Of a stretch of 64,000 bases of DNA, positions 30,253 to 40,938 are shown piece after piece. Numbering within the stretch: position 1 is the stretch's first letter; the number at the start of each line of letters is the position of its first letter. The DNA is from an uncultured Oleiphilaceae bacterium (lineage in GTDB: Bacteria > Pseudomonadota > Gammaproteobacteria > Pseudomonadales > Oleiphilaceae). The notes beneath the pieces were generated by a model. That model ran no database searches, had not been told where the DNA came from, and saw only the letters and a program-made list of their open reading frames with translations. The stretch is from NCBI GenBank assembly GCA_913060665.1, contig CAJXUY010000008.1, positions 119,301-183,300 of the forward strand, written 5' to 3'. The position numbers and the translations under genes were made by a program.

Positions 30253-30761
30253 TTATCACTTCTTATATCTGTTATTGAGTTGTATTCTCATTTATTGTTC
30301 AAGAAACAAGCTCTTTGTTTTAGATGTAAATTTATGCCTATGACACAAACTCAACAGGGTGCATCCGCCTTTATTTAATAAAACAATACTACTTTGGTAT
30401 TACAAAGCAGCATTATAGGATTAAAAACTTAAGCACCGCGTCACGTTTCTAGCTTTATATAACAATAATTTAGGTGAAATTTCAGCCTGTAATTGTTCAC
30501 TTTAGATCATATATTAAACAAAATCATTACCAGATAGTAATTAATATTCGTTAGAAATTAAAGGGTTGTTGGTGTTTATTTAGGCAAGTTATAGGAATTG
30601 CTATGCAAAAATAGAATAAAAAATGAAACAAGGGTCATTATTTTTTATTCTTTATCGATAATAATCGTTATAGAATGTGTTCACGTTATAACCTTTGAAT
30701 AGGGATGAGGGTTCTTCAATAAAGCCCCTAAAAATTAGAATGAAGACCCGGTAGTATTTTG

Positions 30762-32291
30762 ATGGCTATAGAAAACAATATATCGTCAGCTGTATCCGCT
30801 CCACCGACAGTCGTAGGCAGTGCTGGTAGTAAAACGCGTGTTATTGCGTTTACTAGCGGAAAAGGGGGAGTAGGAAAAACCAGTCTTTCAGTGAACCTTG
30901 CGCTCGCCTTGGCGCGCTCCGGTTCAAAAGTGTGCTTGTTTGATGCTGATATGGGCATGGCCAATGTTAATATCATGTTGGGTATTACACCCGCTCATAC
31001 GCTTGAACATTTGTTTACAGATGAAAAATCGATTGAAGAAATTCTGGTCACCGGCCCTGCAGGGCTTGATATTGTGCCGGGCGCTTCAGGTTTTTCACGG
31101 TGCGTAGATCTTGAGGGGGACCAACAGAAGAGGCTTGTTGCTGCCTTGTCATATCTTGAGCCTAAATATGACTACCTTATTATTGATACCTCAGCGGGTA
31201 TTTCATCGACGGTACTTCATTTTGTTGCAGCCGCCCAAATGGCCGTTATTGTCATTACCCCAGAACCTACATCCTTAACCGATGCATTCTCGCTGCTTAA
31301 AGTGCTTCGTCGACGCGGTTACAAGCGTATGCCCCAGGTTGTGGTGAATATGACTCAAAGTGCTGCAAAGGCTGATAAAATTTATCGTCGTTTTGATGCG
31401 GCGGTTAAAAAGTATATAGGGTTGAGTACTGAGTATTTGGGGTATATATGGATGGATGAAAGTATCCGGGCATCGGTTACTCTTCAAAGACCTGTTGCGC
31501 TTCTACCTGAGGGTGATCCCTCTTGTAAAAGTTTCTATCGCCTAGCTGATAGCCTTGATAGTGCTTATAGCCGGGGGCGTGTTCCAGGTTTTTCCTTTAC
31601 AACGTACTGGGAAAAAGTCGTCGAACGCTCGACGAAAAAGCGGGCGAAGGCCGCGGCTGCGGCGGCTAACATGAATGAACCTGATGTTTGCCCTGAGAGT
31701 GTTAGTCGCCTGCCGGATCAATCGGTTGACGTGGCAACCAAACCAAGCTCTTTTGAAGCTGAGGACGCGAGTAGGGGAAAGGATAATATTAATCCACTCC
31801 ATCAGTCGTCTGAAGATCAGTTGGTTGACCTTCGAGTTCGGCTCAATCAGTTTCTCCTGAATGATGACACGACACCTGAGCAGGTGACCACGTTATTATC
31901 GAGTTGTATTTTTAGCTATGGCGATCAATTGGGCGGCGCGGCGAGTGATTTGCTGCATGGGTTGCTTCAAGTCATTGATCCTGCAGCATTGAGTGATGAG
32001 CATCGCAGCTTGATGATCCAAAACCTTGAGAGGTTGAGGTTAGTTCCTAGTGAAAGGCCTGTACAAACTGATGCGATAGAGGCACCTGCGGCCGAAAAGG
32101 ATAAAAAGCTGGCAGATGAGCATTTAGCGTTAACGTTATCGGAACCGAAGCATGTCTATAAACATCAATATGATGAAAGCGAATTTGGGTGTCAGGACCG
32201 GTTAGTAGAAAGGATAAGAGCGTCTAAAGGCAAGGTCTCATTAGAGGACCTGCTTGAGTCGATTAAGTATGCATCGTTAGTTGACTCATAG
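30762..32291 (+). CDS. MinD/ParA-family ATPase (FlhG-like) with a long C-terminal extension
   Basis: FTSGKGGVGKTSLSVNLALALARSGSKVCLFDADMGMANVNIMLGI; Walker motifs complete; about 240 aa beyond the ATPase core. Confidence 0.85.
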   Translation: MAIENNISSAVSAPPTVVGSAGSKTRVIAFTSGKGGVGKTSLSVNLALALARSGSKVCLFDADMGMANVNIMLGITPAHTLEHLFTDEKSIEEILVTGPAGLDIVPGASGFSRCVDLEGDQQKRLVAALSYLEPKYDYLIIDTSAGISSTVLHFVAAAQMAVIVITPEPTSLTDAFSLLKVLRRRGYKRMPQVVVNMTQSAAKADKIYRRFDAAVKKYIGLSTEYLGYIWMDESIRASVTLQRPVALLPEGDPSCKSFYRLADSLDSAYSRGRVPGFSFTTYWEKVVERSTKKRAKAAAAAANMNEPDVCPESVSRLPDQSVDVATKPSSFEAEDASRGKDNINPLHQSSEDQLVDLRVRLNQFLLNDDTTPEQVTTLLSSCIFSYGDQLGGAASDLLHGLLQVIDPAALSDEHRSLMIQNLERLRLVPSERPVQTDAIEAPAAEKDKKLADEHLALTLSEPKHVYKHQYDESEFGCQDRLVERIRASKGKVSLEDLLESIKYASLVDS

Positions 32292-32374
32292 TGCCTCAAC
32301 ATTATTATAATTTTAAACCACTATAGATAGGCATCTATTTTGGTAACATGGAATAGACTTCTAGGGACGGCGTC

Positions 32375-33250
32375 ATGGTTAGAAATGAAAATATTCAATT
32401 TTCTTCATTGGGCGACCGCCTTAAGGGTGTGCTTTTTTTACCTGATGCTCATCATCTTACTGACTCAACGCTACTGCCTGCGGTGATCCTTTGCCATGGC
32501 GCCATAGACTATAAAGAACACTTTTTTGGTTTTGCTGAATTCTTGGCTGAAAATGGGTATGCGGCGCTTGCACTCGATATGCATGGTCATGGTGAGAGTG
32601 AAGGGGAAAAGTACCACGTTAAGATGGCAGAATGGGTGCCTGATATACAAGCCGCTATCGTGGCATTGTCTTCTCATGGCGAAGTTGATGCTTCACGTAT
32701 TGGAGCGCTTGGGTTTTCATCGGGTGGCTCGGCTATTCTAGAGGCCGCAGTACAGCAGAGCCCATTAAAAGCATTGGTAACACTGGATGCAACCGTGCGG
32801 AATGTGGTCACGCCTCTTGAGGTTGCTTTTTTTAAGACGATTTCACGATTGAGTGGTGTTAAGCGATGGGTAGTGGGGGGGGATATCAAGCTGCCCTTAT
32901 ATAAAATGGCAATTAGAGTTCCTGTGTCCTGTAATCTAGACGTTAGCAATCAGTTTTTCGCTGATCCATACTTTAAGTTGGGTTATAATGCTTATCCTCT
33001 GCCGGGCGCTATTGAAAGCGTGATTATTGATACTATTGATCGTGTTGATCAAATAGTCGTTCCGGTATGCGTCATACACGGGGAGGAAGATCAAATCGAC
33101 TCACCTGGCTCTGCTCGCCTCTTATTTGAAAGGCTTCGCTCACAAAAACAACTTAATATCATTCCCCGCAGCGGGCATATTGGCCATATGGATTATCAGA
33201 AAAATAAAATTCATGATATTGCTAAGGCGTGGTTTGATACTTATCTTTGA
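32375..33250 (+). CDS. Alpha/beta hydrolase (dienelactone-hydrolase-like)
   Basis: PAVILCHGAIDYKEHFFGFAEFLAENGYAALALDMHGHGESEG...GALGFSSGGSAILEAAV. Confidence 0.82.
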   Translation: MVRNENIQFSSLGDRLKGVLFLPDAHHLTDSTLLPAVILCHGAIDYKEHFFGFAEFLAENGYAALALDMHGHGESEGEKYHVKMAEWVPDIQAAIVALSSHGEVDASRIGALGFSSGGSAILEAAVQQSPLKALVTLDATVRNVVTPLEVAFFKTISRLSGVKRWVVGGDIKLPLYKMAIRVPVSCNLDVSNQFFADPYFKLGYNAYPLPGAIESVIIDTIDRVDQIVVPVCVIHGEEDQIDSPGSARLLFERLRSQKQLNIIPRSGHIGHMDYQKNKIHDIAKAWFDTYL

Positions 33251-33651
33251 TAAACGTTTACCAATATAAACATACCCTTTAAACTCGGTTGTCCTACAAT
33301 CTATAGTTGTTCTGATAACCACGTCCTGTCTGACTTGTGAGGCGGTTCACGATATCTTTCTGATATTTCTAAAACACTAAAAATTGTGTGCTGGTTCACT
33401 ATTACGATTGTAACGATCTGTAAAGCTGTATATAACAATCGCATCTTATAAGGCACTGGAAGTTAGTTCTGATTAGGCTCACACTGGTGCTTCAGTTAGC
33501 ACCGACTAACGTTTAATAATAAACACTAATAGGCTGTGTGATTGAGTCCAAGTGAAGGGCATAGAGTTTGTTGAAGCGAGTTCGAATCAAACCTCGCCAA
33601 GGCATATGGCGCATAGGGAAATACTTACAATAATTTAGGCACAGGTGAGTT

Positions 33652-35235
33652 ATGGTCACGAACAATTTAGCTGTAGAAGCACTCAATAATACCAGCATAT
33701 CCGTTCTCAAGTCCCTAAAAGGGAAACATGTATTGGTTACCGGCACTACCGGATTTGTGGGCAAGGTCATAATAGAAAAATTAATACGAGAGGTTCCCGA
33801 GATAGGTGGGATATATCTACTGATCCGGGGTAGTCGCCAATACCCCACTGCAGAACACAGGTTTATGAATGAGGTGGTCAGCTCTTCGATATTTGAGACA
33901 ATGAAAGATGAAGACTCCCAGACATTTGAGCGCTTTTGTCGTCAAAAAATACATTGCGTGACAGGGGAGGTGACAGAGCGGCACTTTGGGTTGAACACGG
34001 CAGATTTTAATTCGCTGATTAATATGGTTGATGTGGTGGTTAATTCTGCTGCCAGTGTGAATTTTAGAGAAGCGCTTGATCAGGCCATTTCGATCAATGC
34101 ATTATCACTTTATAACATTGCAGAGTTTTCACAGTTGGCCGGTCATATTCCCGTTTTACAGGTTTCTACTTGCTATGTTAACGGATTTAATCAAGGAGAT
34201 TTGTCCGAAAATAACGTTGAGCCCACCAGTGGGTTAATCCCGTATGATGACAACGGTTATTATCAGGTCGAACCATTGATAGACGAGCTGCAGACAAAAA
34301 TCTCTGAGTTTAACGATAACTTCACGGGACGTGAGCTTAATGAAAAATTGATTGAATTGGGTATTGCTGAATCGAACCGCTTTGGGTGGAATGACACCTA
34401 TACATTTACCAAGTGGATGGGTGAGCAGATATTAAGGAAGGCGCTAAAGGGTTCTGCCTTAACCATTTTACGCCCTGCCATTGTTGAAAGTACATTGATA
34501 GGGCCTGTTCCCGGCTGGATAGAAGGGGTTAAGGTCGCAGATGCCATTTTGATGGCTTATGCGCGTGAGAAGGTGACGTTCTTTCCGGGGGACCCTAACG
34601 GCATTATCGATATTATTCCTGCTGACTTGGTTGCAAACGGTATTATTCTCGGTGTTGCTGAGCTGCTTCATCAAGAAGATAAGATCAGTGAGGGTGAGCA
34701 GGTTGAACTGCAGCACAGCGTTTACCAATGCTGTAGTAGTGGTTCGAATCCTGTAACCATAAAGCAGATGATAAAACTGGTTCAACAAGAAGCAGATGAT
34801 AACTACCAGCAGCACGAAAAGCTGTTTTATCGCAAACCCAAGCGCCCGTTCATGATGGTGAGTAAGAATGTGTTTTTGGGAATGATGAATACCATGAAAT
34901 ATCCCCTTATGGCAGTTAATAAACTGGGTAAGTTAGTTGGGCTTAATGTTCAGGCTAAAACTCTGAATAATATCGAAACGGCGATGAATTTATCGACGGT
35001 GTTTTCGTTTTACTCTGAGCCTAAATACAGATTTCATAATGAGCAACTGATCGCATTGAGTAACCGAATAGATGATGGGGAACGCTCGTTATTTCCGGTT
35101 GATGCTCGGTTAATTGATTGGGAGCGATATATGAGAAAAATTCATATCCCGGGTTTAAATCGCTACGCGCTAAAAAAAAGAACACTCAAGAAAATCCGCG
35201 CAAACGTCGATGAGCAAAAAAGTAAGGCGGCCTAA
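33652..35235 (+). CDS. Fatty acyl-CoA reductase (alcohol-forming; NAD_binding_4 / male-sterility family)
   Basis: LKGKHVLVTGTTGFVGKVIIEKLIREVPEIGGIYLLIRG, VNSAASVNFREALDQAISINALSLYNIAEF, WNDTYTFTKWMGEQIL, LFPVDARLIDWERYMRKIHIPGLNRYALKKR; resembles the Marinobacter FAR family from memory. Confidence 0.9.
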   Translation: MVTNNLAVEALNNTSISVLKSLKGKHVLVTGTTGFVGKVIIEKLIREVPEIGGIYLLIRGSRQYPTAEHRFMNEVVSSSIFETMKDEDSQTFERFCRQKIHCVTGEVTERHFGLNTADFNSLINMVDVVVNSAASVNFREALDQAISINALSLYNIAEFSQLAGHIPVLQVSTCYVNGFNQGDLSENNVEPTSGLIPYDDNGYYQVEPLIDELQTKISEFNDNFTGRELNEKLIELGIAESNRFGWNDTYTFTKWMGEQILRKALKGSALTILRPAIVESTLIGPVPGWIEGVKVADAILMAYAREKVTFFPGDPNGIIDIIPADLVANGIILGVAELLHQEDKISEGEQVELQHSVYQCCSSGSNPVTIKQMIKLVQQEADDNYQQHEKLFYRKPKRPFMMVSKNVFLGMMNTMKYPLMAVNKLGKLVGLNVQAKTLNNIETAMNLSTVFSFYSEPKYRFHNEQLIALSNRIDDGERSLFPVDARLIDWERYMRKIHIPGLNRYALKKRTLKKIRANVDEQKSKAA

Positions 35236-35316
35236 ATGAACGAAACAGACCTTGTAGCCGTGATGAAAGGAGGTACGACGGGAACCAAGGAAAGGGAGTG
35301 GACGGTAAGGTTATAA

Positions 35317-35348
35317 CCCCTGATTCCGCTTCGCTGCATCAAGGCTAC
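35317..35348. repeat. REP-like intergenic element (long form)
   Basis: Minus strand GTAGCCTTGATGCAGCGAAGCGGAATCAGGGG; same family as 15399-15421. Confidence 0.6.
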
Positions 35349-35374
35349 GAAGGGGGAGGGAATCGTCTAAATAC

Positions 35375-35403
35375 AAAAAAGCCCCGTTTATCGGGGCTTT
35401 TTT
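35375..35403 (+). terminator. Rho-independent terminator (near-symmetrical)
   Basis: AAAAAAGCCCCGtttatCGGGGCTTTTTT. Confidence 0.9.
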
Positions 35404-35718
35404 ATGTTAAAGAAAATCTGTTTGTCGCGTTATTTTTTCGATATTGAGGTATTCATCTTTGAATCATGTCTATTTTATAAAATATGATTATACTTCATGA
35501 GCATAGAACGTAAATCAAAGGATTTAATGGCTAATAAAAATACTAAGATTCAACAATGAAACCCTGCTGTATATGTCGTTTAGTGCGAAGCGGCTCTATA
35601 CCTTGGTCTAATTTAAAACTGGCAGGTTGAAGAGTAGAAATAGAATAATCATTTCTATACAAACAATAAATCATATGTTGACAGTCATGGTTAATGGATC
35701 AACGAAGAGGATAAAAAG

Positions 35719-37665
35719 ATGAGTGATGGTAAGGTGTATCCAGTTAAAGAGTCTGCTAAAAGCCGAGCACTAGTAGACAAAGCGCAGTATATGTCTATGT
35801 ATAAGGAATCGGTTGATAACCCTGATGCTTTTTGGGGTGAACACGGAAAAAGACTGGACTGGATTAAGCCCTATACGACGGTTAAAAACACCACCTATGA
35901 CCGTAACAACTTATCTATTGAATGGTTTGAAGATGGAACACTGAATGCGAGTGTGAACTGTCTCGATCGCCACCTTGCAGAGCGTGGGGATCAAACTGCT
36001 ATCATTTTCGAAGGGGATGACCCAGCTGATTCTCGTCATGTGACTTACCGTGAGTTACATGAAGAGACCTGTAAATTCGCCAATGTTCTGAAATCTCAGG
36101 GCGTACAAAAAGGCGATATTGTAACTATTTATATGCCAATGATTGTAGAAACAGCGGTAGCGATGTTGGCTTGTGCCCGAATCGGCGCTATGCATTCTGT
36201 GGTGTTTGGTGGCTTCTCCCCTGAGGCTTTGGGTGCGAGAATTAAAGATGGTGGCGCTAAATGGGTTATTACTGCAGATCAGGGTTTACGAGGTGGTCGT
36301 CCTATACCTCTTAAGAGAAATGTTGATGCGGCGCTGAGTAGCCCTGACGTTATGACTGTTGAGAAAGTGTTTGTAGTTAAACGTACGGGTGGCGAGATTA
36401 ACTGGGAGGAAGGACGCGACGTCTGGTTCCATGAGTTAATGTCCGATGTTAGCGCGGAATGTGCACCTGAAGAGATGAATGCAGAAGATCCGCTGTTTAT
36501 GCTGTATACCTCTGGCTCTACCGGTACACCAAAAGGCGTGTTACATACGACTGGAGGCTATATGGTATATGCCTCAATGACCCATGAGTATGTATTTGAT
36601 TATCAGCAAGGTGATATCTACTGGTGTACTGCAGATTTTGGTTGGATTACGGGTCACTCTTATATTCTTTACGGACCACTCGCCAACGGGGCTGTTACGG
36701 TGTTGTTCGAAGGCGTGCCAAATTACCCTGATAGCTCTCGTATTGGTAAGGTTGTTGATAAACATAACGTTAACGTGCTTTATACCGCTCCTACGGCGAT
36801 TCGCGCACTGATGGCAGAAGGCGATCAGTATATGAAACAGAGCACGCGAGAAAGCTTACGTCTGCTAGGGACCGTCGGTGAGCCGATTAACCCTGAAGCG
36901 TGGGAATGGTATTACAATGTTGTCGGCGATGAGCGTTGCCCGATAGTGGATACTTGGTGGCAAACTGAAACCGGCGGGATTTTGATTTCACCATTGCCGG
37001 GTGCGACTGATCTGAAACCTGGCTCTGCTACATTACCCTTCTTCGGTGTGCAGCCAGCATTGGTGGATGGTGACGGTAATATTCTAGATGGTGCAACCGA
37101 AGGTAATTTGGTTATATTGGATAGCTGGCCAGGCCAGATGAGAACGGTATATGGTGACCATGAACGTTTTATTCTGACTTATTTCAGTACCTATCCGGGC
37201 ACTTACTTTACCGGAGATGGTGCACGACGTGATGAAGATGGCTACTTCTGGATTACCGGCCGCGTTGATGATGTACTTAATGTGTCGGGTCACCGAATGG
37301 GGACTGCAGAAATTGAGAGCGCGTTAGTGGCGCATCCTCTTGTCGCAGAAGCGGCGGTTGTAGGCTATCCTCATGATATCAAGGGACAAGGTATTTATGT
37401 TTATGTCACACTTAACCATGAAACTGACCCTTCTGATGAGCTGAAAACTGAGCTAGTAAAATGGGTTCGTAAAGAGATTGGCCCAGTGGCGTCTCCTGAT
37501 CTTATTCAGTGGGCTCCAGGGTTACCTAAGACGCGATCAGGTAAAATCATGCGCAGAATTTTGCGTAAGATTGCCGCCAACGAGCACGATAGCTTGGGTG
37601 ATACCTCAACGCTAGCAGACCCTTCTGTTGTTGAAGATTTGATTGAATACAGGGAAAACACCTGA
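35719..37665 (+). CDS. acs: Acetyl-CoA synthetase
   Basis: [55 protein letters not shown]. Confidence 0.97.
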   Translation: MSDGKVYPVKESAKSRALVDKAQYMSMYKESVDNPDAFWGEHGKRLDWIKPYTTVKNTTYDRNNLSIEWFEDGTLNASVNCLDRHLAERGDQTAIIFEGDDPADSRHVTYRELHEETCKFANVLKSQGVQKGDIVTIYMPMIVETAVAMLACARIGAMHSVVFGGFSPEALGARIKDGGAKWVITADQGLRGGRPIPLKRNVDAALSSPDVMTVEKVFVVKRTGGEINWEEGRDVWFHELMSDVSAECAPEEMNAEDPLFMLYTSGSTGTPKGVLHTTGGYMVYASMTHEYVFDYQQGDIYWCTADFGWITGHSYILYGPLANGAVTVLFEGVPNYPDSSRIGKVVDKHNVNVLYTAPTAIRALMAEGDQYMKQSTRESLRLLGTVGEPINPEAWEWYYNVVGDERCPIVDTWWQTETGGILISPLPGATDLKPGSATLPFFGVQPALVDGDGNILDGATEGNLVILDSWPGQMRTVYGDHERFILTYFSTYPGTYFTGDGARRDEDGYFWITGRVDDVLNVSGHRMGTAEIESALVAHPLVAEAAVVGYPHDIKGQGIYVYVTLNHETDPSDELKTELVKWVRKEIGPVASPDLIQWAPGLPKTRSGKIMRRILRKIAANEHDSLGDTSTLADPSVVEDLIEYRENT

Positions 37666-37666
37666 T

Positions 37667-38323
37667 ATGACCTATAAGATCATTATTGCCGACGATCACC
37701 CGCTGTTTCGTGCCGCTTTAAAACAAGCAGTAGGGCAAGCAGTAGATGACGTTGAGGTGATTGAGGCCGATACGATCGCTGAGTTACAGCGATCGGTGTT
37801 GGAAAACTCCGATGCAGACTTAGTGTTGCTTGACCTTAATATGCCGGGTGCTCATGGCTTTTCGGGGCTCGTATTTATGCGAGGTCAGTATCCTGGGCTG
37901 CCAGTCGTAATGATCTCTGGTACAGAAGATATACAAGTTATTCGCAAGGCTATTGATTATGGGGCGTCAGGTTTTATTCCAAAATCGACGTCACTACAGT
38001 TAATAGCCGAAGCTATACAAGCGGTCCTCAATGGTGATGTGTGGTTACCTGCAGATGTGCAGGGGCGTATTGATCGTGTTGATCCTGAAACCTGTGACTT
38101 TTCTGAAAAGTTAGCGACGTTGACTCCGCAACAATTTAGAGTGTTGGGGATGTTGATGGAAGGCTTGTTGAATAAACAGATTGCCTATGAACTCGATGTT
38201 TCAGAAGCGACGATCAAAGCTCATATCACTGCAGTGTTCAGAAAGTTAGGAGTTCGTAACCGGACTCAGGCGGTCATCGCTGTTCAGCAACTAGAAGTGG
38301 AGCGACCTGTTGTTCCTGAGTAA
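37667..38323 (+). CDS. crbR: LuxR-type response regulator (CrbR/ErdR-like)
   Basis: MTYKIIIADDHPLFRAALKQAV...VLLDLNMPGAHGF; C-terminal LTPQQFRVLGMLMEGLLNKQIAYELDVSEATIKAHITAVFRKLGVRNRTQAV; starts 1 nt after the acs stop codon. Confidence 0.75.
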   Translation: MTYKIIIADDHPLFRAALKQAVGQAVDDVEVIEADTIAELQRSVLENSDADLVLLDLNMPGAHGFSGLVFMRGQYPGLPVVMISGTEDIQVIRKAIDYGASGFIPKSTSLQLIAEAIQAVLNGDVWLPADVQGRIDRVDPETCDFSEKLATLTPQQFRVLGMLMEGLLNKQIAYELDVSEATIKAHITAVFRKLGVRNRTQAVIAVQQLEVERPVVPE

Positions 38324-38353
38324 ATTAATGAGTCTTATCGTTAATAGGTCAGA

Positions 38354-39577
38354 CTAAGCTCTTTTTTCTGCACGTTGACGTGACATATCCAGAATCGGCG
38401 CACAGGCGACTCGGTTTCTTCCTAATCGTTTAGCTTCGTATAGCGCAACATCTGCACGGTGGAATAAGTCGTGAACACTGTTATCTACAGAGGGATATAA
38501 CGTTGAAACACCCAAGCTTGCAGAGAGCGAAACGGTGGTTTCGCCATACCTTATTGATATTTTTTCAATTTGGCGCCTGAGTTTGTCCGCAAGAGTCATG
38601 GCTTGGTCATGAGGGAGTGTTGGCAATAGCGCTGCAAACTCTTCACCGCCGACTCTTGCGAGTGTATCCATTGTACGATTGAATCTGGTTTTGAGTGTTC
38701 TCGACATCTCTTTCAGGCATTCATCACCAATTAGATGCCCGTAGATATCATTTACTTTTTTGAAGTGGTCGAGATCGATCAGTATTAATGAAATGGGTTT
38801 TTGGTCGCGAATGGCGCGATGAAATTCGTCGTTGAACTTTTCATCGAAGTAACGCTTATTCTTAAGCCCCGTTAGTGGATCGAGGGTATTAAGCTCAGCT
38901 AATTGGTTAGACTTCTCTTCAAGCTCATATTGACTGTTGAGTGCTGTAAAATATTCCCTTCGCTGAATGCCAGATATACCGTAAAGCCCGCAGAAAAGTA
39001 GGATGCTGAGAACGGTGAATGATGATGAAAATGGGTGGCCAACCATTAAAATAGCAACACTTGAAGGGACTAACATCGGCGCAAGGAAAAATGTCAGAAA
39101 GCGTCTTGAGGGAGCAAGTGATGCTAGGCCGCCGGCACAGAGTCCTGCGCCTGCAATCATGGTTGATGCAGTGGCTTCATTGAATGATGAGTCCATAATG
39201 AGGTGGCCAGAGCACATCCCCCAAGCAAGACTGGATGTCGTTACACCCAGCAGAAGTATGTTGCCTTCACTGCCTTTGTTACTACGGCACCTTATTCTAT
39301 AAATATAGATACAGGACAGTCGAATCAGGGCAGAAAGACCAATAACAGACGTCAGTATGATTGTTGTACGAACTCTGGATGGATCAAAAAAGTAGTCATA
39401 TTTAGGCAATATAAGTGCTGCCCAAACCGCTAGGTAAAAGATCACGCCCGGAAATGAACGGGACGCTAAATCTTGATAGAGCTGTTTTGTCGCTTTAGGA
39501 AGAAACTTTGCGTCTATGTATGCTTTCATGACCTTGCTCACGCCACGTTGTGATAGTGCCCATCGGGCTATATACAT
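38354..39577 (-). CDS. Membrane-anchored diguanylate cyclase (GGEEF)
   Basis: Multiple N-terminal TMs; NRTMDTLARVGGEEFAALLP; RxxD (RTMD) intact. Confidence 0.93.
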   Translation of the reverse strand: MYIARWALSQRGVSKVMKAYIDAKFLPKATKQLYQDLASRSFPGVIFYLAVWAALILPKYDYFFDPSRVRTTIILTSVIGLSALIRLSCIYIYRIRCRSNKGSEGNILLLGVTTSSLAWGMCSGHLIMDSSFNEATASTMIAGAGLCAGGLASLAPSRRFLTFFLAPMLVPSSVAILMVGHPFSSSFTVLSILLFCGLYGISGIQRREYFTALNSQYELEEKSNQLAELNTLDPLTGLKNKRYFDEKFNDEFHRAIRDQKPISLILIDLDHFKKVNDIYGHLIGDECLKEMSRTLKTRFNRTMDTLARVGGEEFAALLPTLPHDQAMTLADKLRRQIEKISIRYGETTVSLSASLGVSTLYPSVDNSVHDLFHRADVALYEAKRLGRNRVACAPILDMSRQRAEKRA

Positions 39578-39846
39578 TGCACTCTTATATAGCTTGGAGC
39601 CCTATCAATCATTATTATCCTTTCTTTTTGTGTAGCGCTTGGTTCCTTGGCGCTAAGTAATCTGTGGGGTGAGCAGTGTGCGTGTTGTTAGTACTCTTTT
39701 TAGTTTTATTATCGTTATACAGAGGATACTAGCATCTCAAACTGAACAAAAAACGGACAAGTCTACGTTTTGAGAAATGTAACGAGAGGTTTCACATTGT
39801 TTTACAATACGGCATCGTTTTACCGTACTTAATTGCTATTAAGTGT

Positions 39847-40743
39847 TTAGTCGCCCGAAGAGGCTATCAGTATCTTATTTCGCAGCCAACGATTGGCTGG
39901 GTCTTTGTCGACATTAATGTGCCAATACAAATGAACATCTATGCCGGGTAACTCTACTGGCAACGGGTAGGTCGAGATATTAAGTACTTTGCTGAACATC
40001 TTGGCGGCTGTTTCAGGTATTGTGAGTAGCATGTCGCTGCTTTCTACTACTCTGCAGGCAGAGAAAAAATGTTGGCAGCGTAACCCCACTCGTCGTTGTA
40101 AGCCCAGTCGTCCTAGTTCGAAATCTTCTAGCCCAGGCCCTGACACTCTCGACGATACCAATACGTGTTTTTGCTCAAGATAACTCGCAAGATCGAGTTG
40201 ATTGTTTAAGGCCGGGTGATTGCTGGCTGCGACCACCACCAATTGGTCATTCTCTAATTGTGTATGACAAATATTATTGCCAACGGGTAATAGAATATCG
40301 ATGGCGAAGTCAATATCGCCCGATGCCAGTTTATTTTCTAGTTCGCTACGCCTGACACGGGTGCTGGTGAGATCGATTAGCGGTGCCTCACTATTGATAT
40401 GGCCCATTAGGTAGGGAAGGTATGAGGCTTCTAATGAGTCATGAAGACTAATGGCATATCGTTTGTGTGCTGAGGATGGATCAAATTGCCTTGATTGCTG
40501 TAACGCAACCTGAAGTTGATGTAGCGCTTCGCGAACATCTGATATCACATTCTTGGCGACGGCCGTTGGCAGCATTTTATTACTTTGACGCACAAACAGA
40601 GGGTCACCGAAGTGATCTCGCAGTCGGGCGAGTGAGTGGCTAACGGCAGGTTGCGTCAGGTTTAGTACATTAGCTGCCCGAGTAAGGTTACCTTCGGTGT
40701 AGATCGCATCGAACACAATAAAAAGATTTAGGTCTATTCTCAT
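39847..40743 (-). CDS. LysR-family transcriptional regulator
   Basis: MRIDLNLFIVFDAIYTEGNLTRAANVLNLTQPAVSHSLARLRDHFGDPLFVR. Confidence 0.95.
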   Translation of the reverse strand: MRIDLNLFIVFDAIYTEGNLTRAANVLNLTQPAVSHSLARLRDHFGDPLFVRQSNKMLPTAVAKNVISDVREALHQLQVALQQSRQFDPSSAHKRYAISLHDSLEASYLPYLMGHINSEAPLIDLTSTRVRRSELENKLASGDIDFAIDILLPVGNNICHTQLENDQLVVVAASNHPALNNQLDLASYLEQKHVLVSSRVSGPGLEDFELGRLGLQRRVGLRCQHFFSACRVVESSDMLLTIPETAAKMFSKVLNISTYPLPVELPGIDVHLYWHINVDKDPANRWLRNKILIASSGD

Positions 40744-40938
40744 ACTGTTGTCTCTGATGATCGTTAATGATCAAATTCTGATTAAGCTAGGTTAACCCCT
40801 CCAAACTATAAATACAAATAATAGATATATATTATAACTATTCATTTGTTTAATTTATAAGGTCGCAATAGCATTAGATCAACAGATGAATTGCTTGGTT
40901 TATGAACTAACCTAATTTACGAGACTGCATCATTAACA

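Noticed and set aside
30613-30651. AT-rich imperfect inverted repeat AGAATAAAAAATGA / TCATTATTTTTTATTCT
   Set aside because: Low complexity and unequal arms; chance expectation is high in this AT-rich intergenic stretch.
33570-33600. GCGAGTTCGAATCAAACCTCGC, possible tRNA remnant or att site
   Set aside because: Loop too long for a T-arm; no other tRNA arms and no adjacent integrase.
34738-34762. tRNA-like T-arm string GGTTCGAATCCTGTAACC
   Set aside because: Lies inside the fatty acyl-CoA reductase reading frame and no acceptor, D or anticodon arms surround it.
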